Below are positions 7,868-11,485 of a DNA stretch of 14,251 bases, one piece after another. The stretch covers positions 1-14,251 of the forward strand of contig JAEYWU010000051.1 of assembly GCA_023428785.1 (NCBI GenBank), read 5' to 3'. Under the pieces are notes generated by a model, which made no database searches, was not told where the DNA came from, and worked only from the letters and a program-made list of their open reading frames with translations. Source of the DNA: Pseudomonadota bacterium. GTDB taxonomy: Bacteria > Pseudomonadota > Alphaproteobacteria > Caulobacterales > Caulobacteraceae. Position 1 is the first letter of the stretch. Every line of letters begins with the position of its first letter. The translations under genes and the position numbers were made by a program.

Positions 7868-8380
7868 TTGTCTGCAATCCAAGAAGCGCGCACGCGGTAC
7901 GCGGGGCATAAAGACGCCGCGTCACTACACGCGACAACCGGTTTGGGTCGCCAAATTGGCGTGGACGCGCGCCTGAGGCGTTGGAGCAATAGCGTCCGCG
8001 AAGCCTACGAAGATCAATGGGCTGGGCAAAGCCATTTTGATTGGGCGGAGATATTCCGGCGCAATCGCGATCCTGACGACTTCGATTTGGTTCTATGGAC
8101 TGCCGACGAGCGACTTTGCGCACTAGGTTTAGCCACCAGGACTAGCGCCGCCGTCACTTTTCGTTTCGCCGAAGGCGATCCGCGTGATTGTTGCCCATAT
8201 AAGGGCCGACGCCTTCCGCTTCTTATGGAAGCGGTAGCAATCTACGGACAAAGATTGGGTTGTTCGGAAATGCGGATCGAGCCAGCGAACTCTGCGTTAG
8301 AAACTTTGTACAAAACGGTGTATGGTTTCGAGGAGTACAAGCCGGCGAAAGGTTCGCCCTATCTTCGGCGAGGGATTTGA
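7868..8380 (+). CDS. GNAT-like acetyltransferase, transposon passenger
   Basis: This 170-residue product has the C-terminal pattern of a GNAT fold: a strand-rich FDLVLWTADERLCALGLATR, then a long helix (LPLLMEAVAIYGQRLGC), a strand EMRIE, the N-x6-Y spacing typical of GNATs (N141, Y148) and a closing YGFEEY. The acetyl-CoA loop is degenerate (YKGRRLP rather than RGxGxG/A), so activity and substrate are uncertain. I prefer TTG 7868 (GGGG at 7857-7860 upstream); the frame is open back to TTG 7832, which lacks a ribosome site. Its TGA shares one base with the next ATG (TGATG). It could be an antibiotic-type or protein acetyltransferase, or a catalytically dead homologue. Confidence 0.7.
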   Translation: MSAIQEARTRYAGHKDAASLHATTGLGRQIGVDARLRRWSNSVREAYEDQWAGQSHFDWAEIFRRNRDPDDFDLVLWTADERLCALGLATRTSAAVTFRFAEGDPRDCCPYKGRRLPLLMEAVAIYGQRLGCSEMRIEPANSALETLYKTVYGFEEYKPAKGSPYLRRGI

Positions 8381-8577
8381 TGAAGCAGCTAGCAAAACTT
8401 TTTGCGCCCCTGCGGGGAGTGCGGCTTGAACGGCCCCAACCGGCTCCGCCTGAGCCGCTGCGCCCGCGCGCGCGGCCCACAATAGGACTATGGGCACAGC
8501 TTTCTGACGCTCAGAGAGCGCAGGCTTTAGCCTACAGCGGACCGGAAGTTCACGGCGACAACGCCTTCAAGAAATAA
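8380..8577 (+). CDS. Unrecognised 65-residue protein coupled to the GNAT gene
   Basis: ATG 8380 overlaps the GNAT stop by one base and is preceded by AGGG at 8371-8374, so translational coupling is likely. The product is basic at the N-terminus (MKQLAKLFAPLRGVRLERPQ), has a Pro/Arg-rich middle, then a short helix-like LSDAQRAQALAYSG and a polar end. No domain is recognised and no membrane segment or signal peptide is visible. The frame is open back to 8260, but that extension overlaps the GNAT gene and is not favoured. A terminator follows within 3 bp. It could be a small partner of the GNAT protein; this is inferred from coupling alone. Confidence 0.55.
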   Translation: MKQLAKLFAPLRGVRLERPQPAPPEPLRPRARPTIGLWAQLSDAQRAQALAYSGPEVHGDNAFKK

Positions 8578-8579
8578 GT

Positions 8580-8609
8580 AGAGCCCCTCAGCCGAGGGGC
8601 TCTTTTTTT
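8580..8609. terminator. Intrinsic terminator shared by converging passenger genes
   Basis: A perfect 10-bp stem (AGAGCCCCTC at 8580-8589 with GAGGGGCTCT at 8594-8603) has an AGCC loop and a six-T run at 8604-8609, ideal for rightward termination. Leftward transcription meets the same stem followed by a T-rich ACTTATTTCTT, so it may act both ways. The 55-residue gene's stop codon lies inside the hairpin. Confidence 0.9.
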
Positions 8610-8755
8610 GACCCTTGCGAACCGGGTTTGGCCTCTGTCTGACCGGCCACCTTCTTCACCGCCTCCTCAAAGCGAGCTTCGTCCTCGTCGCACTCTAGCT
8701 CGCGGGCTAGGTCGCGGAACTTGTCGGCTTGGGGCTTGGGTTTGGTCTCAGACAA
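8588..8755 (-). CDS. Unrecognised 55-residue acidic protein, last gene of PIN operon
   Basis: I place the start at TTG 8755-8753, which overlaps the end of the PIN gene by 8 bp. The product begins MSETKPKPQADKFRDLAREL and continues with an acidic helix (ECDEDEARFEEAVKKVAG) and a polar Lys-rich tail. The repeated charged/hydrophobic spacing suggests one or two amphipathic helices. No domain name can be given. The frame is open back to 8878 inside the PIN gene, but the extra residues are Arg/Ser-rich frame-shadow sequence. Its size, charge and position beside a PIN nuclease fit a small regulatory or antitoxin-like partner, but that is speculation. Confidence 0.55.
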   Translation of the reverse strand: MSETKPKPQADKFRDLARELECDEDEARFEEAVKKVAGQTEAKPGSQGSKKEPLG

Positions 8756-9272
8756 ACCTGATCTGCTCCGCGATAGGGCTCGAAATCTTAAGCGGATAGC
8801 GGCCACACAATTCACCGCCTGGAGAGGCGTCGTCGAGACCGAGCAGCGGGATGTTGCCGCCCTTGCGATTGCCGTCACGGGTGTGGAATTCCGCAGCCCC
8901 GTGCACGATGGCGGTCGCTAGATGGATGGCGTCACCCATCGACATCATGCGATACCCGCCAATAGCCCCTGGAGGCTTGTAGTAATAATTCCGAATTTCG
9001 CGCCCCAGAAGAATTATACTGCGGTCGATTTCGATATCAAACAAGAATTGAGACGTGAAGCAGTCCCAGTAAACCTGATCCTTTCCATCGCCTAGCTTTG
9101 CCGGAACAACTTCTGTGTGCGTAATAATTGACGTGCAGATGCGGTTTCTTTTCTCGCGATTTTCAGCAAGCAGATCTTTGATGGCTTGCGCCTTGTAAGG
9201 ATCAGCCTGATCCTCTCGGCAATGCTCATAGAAGATGCAGGCATCCCAATAGAACAGATCGACCGCCGCCAT
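8748..9272 (-). CDS. PIN-domain (VapC-like) ribonuclease, transposon passenger
   Basis: This 174-residue protein has the acidic residues of a PIN nuclease in the right order: FYWDACIF (D10), SIITHTEVVP (E54), MSMGDAIHLATA (D114) and FHTRDGN (D133). PIN domains are Mg-dependent ribonucleases; many are VapC toxins cutting tRNA or rRNA, others act in RNA processing. At 174 residues it is longer than a typical VapC of about 130, with a tail after about 135. Its ATG shares one base with the stop of the 271-residue gene (TAATG), so translation is coupled. No classic VapB-type antitoxin with a DNA-binding N-terminus is next to it, so calling it a toxin would be inference. Local base composition is markedly lower in GC than the host genes. 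Confidence 0.8.
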   Translation of the reverse strand: MAAVDLFYWDACIFYEHCREDQADPYKAQAIKDLLAENREKRNRICTSIITHTEVVPAKLGDGKDQVYWDCFTSQFLFDIEIDRSIILLGREIRNYYYKPPGAIGGYRMMSMGDAIHLATAIVHGAAEFHTRDGNRKGGNIPLLGLDDASPGGELCGRYPLKISSPIAEQIRFV

Positions 9273-10087
9273 TACCCCCAGTCCTCAATAGGGGACGGGG
9301 GATCAGAGTCGCGGAATAGGCCAGCGATGTCGCTTAGGTGCACGCCTGTCTCTTTCACCTGCCCGATTGCGGTTGCCTCCATAAGCACCGGGTGAGGCGT
9401 CAGCCCATCGTAATGAAGAAATCCCGTGACCCTCACAGCCTTGAACAAGCTGTCGGACAACGCATCTCGCAAATCTTCCGAAAAGATGCACTGAACCTTG
9501 GCGGGGCCGCTCGGAGGAAGAATGTAGAACTGCCGCTCTCCCTCGAAATCCATCACTCCGCGAAGCTCGCCAAACAAGCTTCCCCTGGACACGCCTGGGC
9601 GCCACGGAAGCCGCTCGTCGCTGACCATCTGAGCCCGAGCCGCCAGCGCACGGCCTTCTAGGACTTGATCGATCTGGATAATCTTCCCAGCATAACGAGC
9701 TTTCATTATGCCCAACTCCGGGAGCCGTGCGGCTCGGACGGAGGCAAGATCGACGACCGCATCTAAAGCGGACTGGGGAACAGACCGATCAACAGGTTCG
9801 CCGCGATAAATTCGGTCCAGTTGCCCAAACGTCCAAGCGATGGATTCCTGAGCAGGATATCCTTGAGCGGTGCTCCGCGCTTGCATTGCGACAGTGCCGG
9901 GGCTGTTCCGCGTCAGGTCCACGATCTCAAGTTCAAGTTGCCTTTTTGGCCTTCGGCTGAAAGCGCGATCAAAGGCATAGATCGTTGCGATGAAGGCGCG
10001 TAGCTTGGCTATGAAGGCGTCGGTGGGTATCGCGCCACGACGCTCTTCACTTCCATCGATCACGAAATCGATCTGGTCGCCGGCCAT
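9272..10087 (-). CDS. Unrecognised 271-residue protein, first gene of PIN operon
   Basis: I do not recognise a family. The first 60 residues begin MAGDQIDFVIDGSEERRGAI and contain a helical part (AFIAKLRAFIATIYAFDRAF) and a strand-like LELEIVDLT. The C-terminal portion (about 170-245) is strand-rich: SLFGELRGVMDFEGERQFYI, then VQCIFSEDLRDALSD, VRVTGFLHYDG and PVLMEATAIGQV, a layout that could be a small beta-barrel such as an OB fold. No signal peptide or membrane helix is visible, so it is probably cytoplasmic. The ATG is not preceded by a Shine-Dalgarno sequence but by a -10 element 6 nt away, fitting leaderless translation. It is coupled to the PIN gene by TAATG. A role as regulator or partner of the nuclease is possible but unproven. 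Confidence 0.75.
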   Translation of the reverse strand: MAGDQIDFVIDGSEERRGAIPTDAFIAKLRAFIATIYAFDRAFSRRPKRQLELEIVDLTRNSPGTVAMQARSTAQGYPAQESIAWTFGQLDRIYRGEPVDRSVPQSALDAVVDLASVRAARLPELGIMKARYAGKIIQIDQVLEGRALAARAQMVSDERLPWRPGVSRGSLFGELRGVMDFEGERQFYILPPSGPAKVQCIFSEDLRDALSDSLFKAVRVTGFLHYDGLTPHPVLMEATAIGQVKETGVHLSDIAGLFRDSDPPSPIEDWG

Positions 10088-10093
10088 GAAAGA

Positions 10094-10122
10094 ATTCTAG
10101 GCGCCGACGAGTCCCCCGGCAA
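10094..10122 (-). promoter_or_regulatory. Promoter of the 271-residue/PIN/55-residue operon, likely leaderless
   Basis: On the minus strand TTGCCG (10122-10117) and TAGAAT (10099-10094) are separated by exactly 17 bp. Only 6 nt lie between the -10 element and the ATG at 10087, so transcription would start at or next to the A of the start codon. The lack of any ribosome site agrees with this. Confidence 0.6.
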
Positions 10123-10207
10123 GCACTCATTTCCAGCGCCCGTCCGTCTTTGCCGCCTCGGTTTCAGGGGCCAACGCGCCCAGCGTTTGCGCCCTAGGCG
10201 GCGCTGC

Positions 10208-11179
10208 CTAGGCCCGGCAGTCAGCTGACTTATAGGTGAGGCGCTTGCCGACGATCGCCGCCACCGCGCGCTGCATGCGCTCCACGTCCTCACAGCCGTT
10301 GGCGGAACGGTTGGAATAGCGGAAGTCGAACTCCGCCATGTAGCGATGCAGATGCTTCTTGGAGCAGTGCTGATAGACGCCGCGCATCCCGCGTTTGAAG
10401 ATGGAGAAAAAACCCTCAATCGTGTTCGTGTGAACCGTGTGGGCCGCATCAGCGACGTATTCGCCCTTGTTGTGGTGCACAGTGCTGTGAGCGGCAAAGT
10501 TCCAACCGATGCCGCCATAAACGCGGGACTCGTCCGTCATAAGGTGAGCCTCGCGGCTGACGTTGGCGGACAGGATTTCAGCCACAGTCGCGATATCGAC
10601 GCGGTCGATCACGTAGGACTTGGCGCGGCCTGTCTCGCGGTCAACGAGGGAGAGCACCTTCATCTTGTGCGGGGTGCGGACGCTGTCGCCCTGCTTGACG
10701 GGATGGTCAGGGTCCCAACCGATGAAAGTCTCGTCGGCCTCAACCATGCCGCCGTTCATGCCGAAGGGCGTAAGGTCGCCAGAGCGCATAGCCTCGCGGA
10801 TGCGGTGAGCCATGAACCACGCGGTGTTGTATTGGACCTCAAGGGTGCGCTCCAGCTGGAGAGCGGAGACGCCCTTCTTGCTGGAGCACATCAGGTAGAT
10901 GGCCTGGAGCCACTTGTGCATCGGCGCGTGGCTGTCCTCGAAGATCGTGCCCTTGCGAACCGTGAACTGCTGGCGACAGGCGCCGCACTTCTTCAGGCCA
11001 TGGCGAACCACGCCCTCAGGGTTCTTCTTCGACGGCTTCGTGCGGACGTTCTTCAGCGCATAGGCCCGACCGACCACGCCACAGTGCGGGCACACAGGCT
11101 CCGAACCCCAGATGATCGCTTCGACGAAAGCGAAGGCGGCGGCTTCATCGTGAAAGTAGGGCTTGGACAGAACGGACAC
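10208..11179 (-). CDS. IS1595-family transposase
   Basis: This 323-residue transposase carries an N-terminal zinc ribbon (CPHC at 30-33 and CGAC at 65-68), the family segment KWLQAIYLMCSSKKGVSALQ, a helix-turn-helix-like AWFMAHRIREAM, and the catalytic region: VEADETF (D149), LMTDESRVYG (D216) and HTNTIEGFFSIFK (N252, E255, K262), matching the DDN/E-K arrangement of IS1595 enzymes. I chose GTG 11179 because AAGGAG at 11194-11189 lies 9 nt upstream and the protein then begins MSVLSKPYFHDE, the usual family start; the frame is open to TTG 11203. It is uninterrupted and looks functional. Its GC content is like the host's, unlike parts of the cargo. Confidence 0.95.
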   Translation of the reverse strand: MSVLSKPYFHDEAAAFAFVEAIIWGSEPVCPHCGVVGRAYALKNVRTKPSKKNPEGVVRHGLKKCGACRQQFTVRKGTIFEDSHAPMHKWLQAIYLMCSSKKGVSALQLERTLEVQYNTAWFMAHRIREAMRSGDLTPFGMNGGMVEADETFIGWDPDHPVKQGDSVRTPHKMKVLSLVDRETGRAKSYVIDRVDIATVAEILSANVSREAHLMTDESRVYGGIGWNFAAHSTVHHNKGEYVADAAHTVHTNTIEGFFSIFKRGMRGVYQHCSKKHLHRYMAEFDFRYSNRSANGCEDVERMQRAVAAIVGKRLTYKSADCRA

Positions 11180-11202
11180 GGCGGGTTTCTCCTTACCCGC
11201 CA

Positions 11203-11230
11203 ACCTTAGCTGTTACCGTGGGTTTGTCAA
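11203..11230 (-). promoter_or_regulatory. Candidate transposase promoter with -35 inside the right inverted repeat
   Basis: On the minus strand TTGACA (11230-11225) lies within the terminal repeat, with TAAGGT (11208-11203) 16 bp further on; read as GCTAAGGT it resembles Caulobacter-type -10 elements. The transposase ribosome site follows at 11194. The -10 match is weak. Confidence 0.4.
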
Positions 11231-11243
11231 CTACGGATACGCC
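11220..11243 (-). repeat. Right terminal inverted repeat
   Basis: Read on the minus strand it begins GGCGTATCCG and ends TTGACAAACCC, matching the left end at 22 of 24 positions. It abuts the right copy of the target duplication. Confidence 0.93.
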
Positions 11244-11251
11244 GGGGGCTT
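11244..11251. repeat. Right target-site duplication
   Basis: GGGGGCTT is identical to 7781-7788. Its last two bases (TT) are also the first two bases of the candidate -35 hexamer of the sidA-like gene. Confidence 0.93.
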
Positions 11252-11278
11252 GCAGTGAGAACAAAACAAGAATAGAAC
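11250..11278 (+). promoter_or_regulatory. Candidate promoter of the sidA-like gene
   Basis: TTGCAG (11250-11255) and TAGAAC (11273-11278) are spaced 17 bp, a plausible -35/-10 pair. It overlaps the tandem LexA-like repeats, as expected for repression by occlusion. Its -35 starts within the transposon's target duplication. Confidence 0.45.
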
Positions 11279-11289
11279 AAAACCGAAAC
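11258..11289. promoter_or_regulatory. Tandem LexA-like direct repeats (candidate SOS operator)
   Basis: AGAACAAAAC occurs twice exactly, at 11258-11267 and 11274-11283, a 16-bp period. On the minus strand this makes two near-matches to the alphaproteobacterial SOS box GTTC-N7-GTTC: ATTC-N7-GTTC (11273-11259) and GTTT-N7-GTTC (11289-11275), each with one mismatch in the eight fixed bases. LexA control is inferred. Confidence 0.5.
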
Positions 11290-11310
11290 ATCGTTTTCGG
11301 GAGGGTTCCC

Positions 11311-11400
11311 ATGGTCCGCATGGTTCGTGAATCGCTGTCTCTTGCCTCGGTCTGCGCCTTCGTCTGGATGGTCTGGACGGCGGCGGGCGCGATCGCCTGA
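11311..11400 (+). CDS. sidA: SidA-like SOS-induced division inhibitor, 29 residues
   Basis: The product has exactly 29 residues: a short basic N-terminus (MVRMVRES) and one hydrophobic helix (about 8-29) rich in Trp, Val and Ala. GGGAGGG at 11299-11305, 5 nt before the ATG, is a very strong ribosome site. Caulobacter SidA is a 29-residue inner-membrane protein induced by DNA damage that blocks division through FtsW; I recall its gene lying next to dnaE, as here. The upstream LexA-like repeats agree. With such a short sequence the call rests on length, topology, regulation and position rather than alignment. A larger reading from GTG 11218 would start inside the transposon and is rejected. Confidence 0.65.
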   Translation: MVRMVRESLSLASVCAFVWMVWTAAGAIA

Positions 11401-11485
11401 TTTCGTCCACAGGTCGCTGGCCGGTGTGGGTTGAGCCGACGGCGGGCGAGGGCGACCATGGCGCTGGAGTCGAAAGGTCGCTGCT

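Larger units (their letters stand above)
7789..11243. mobile_element. IS1595-family transposon with five passenger genes
   Basis: This 3,455-bp element is bounded by 24-bp inverted repeats (22/24 identical) and a perfect 8-bp target duplication. Its transposase is near the right end, reading leftward. It also carries a GNAT-like gene and a 65-residue gene reading right, and a 271-residue gene, a PIN nuclease gene and a 55-residue gene reading left. Some IS1595-family groups are known to carry passenger genes, so the architecture has precedent; I do not recognise this cargo set. Removing the element with one duplication copy joins 7788 to 11252 and restores a short spacer between the M28 peptidase gene and the sidA-like promoter. 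No internal resolvase is visible. Confidence 0.93.

Noticed and set aside
8260..8577. Longer 105-codon version of the 65-residue gene
   Set aside because: The extra 40 codons overlap the GNAT gene in another frame; ATG 8380 has a ribosome site and overlaps the GNAT stop.
10193..10212. Hairpin (CCTAGGC and GCCTAGG) at the transposase stop codon as a terminator
   Set aside because: Stem of about 7 bp with no T tract in the leftward direction; too weak to call.
10346..11209. 287-codon plus-strand frame opposite the transposase
   Set aside because: Mirror of the transposase codons; the transposase itself has a zinc ribbon and a complete catalytic set.
7789..11243. Composite transposon or integron cassette
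   Set aside because: Only one transposase and one pair of 24-bp ends are present; there are no flanking insertion-sequence copies, integrase or attC-like site.
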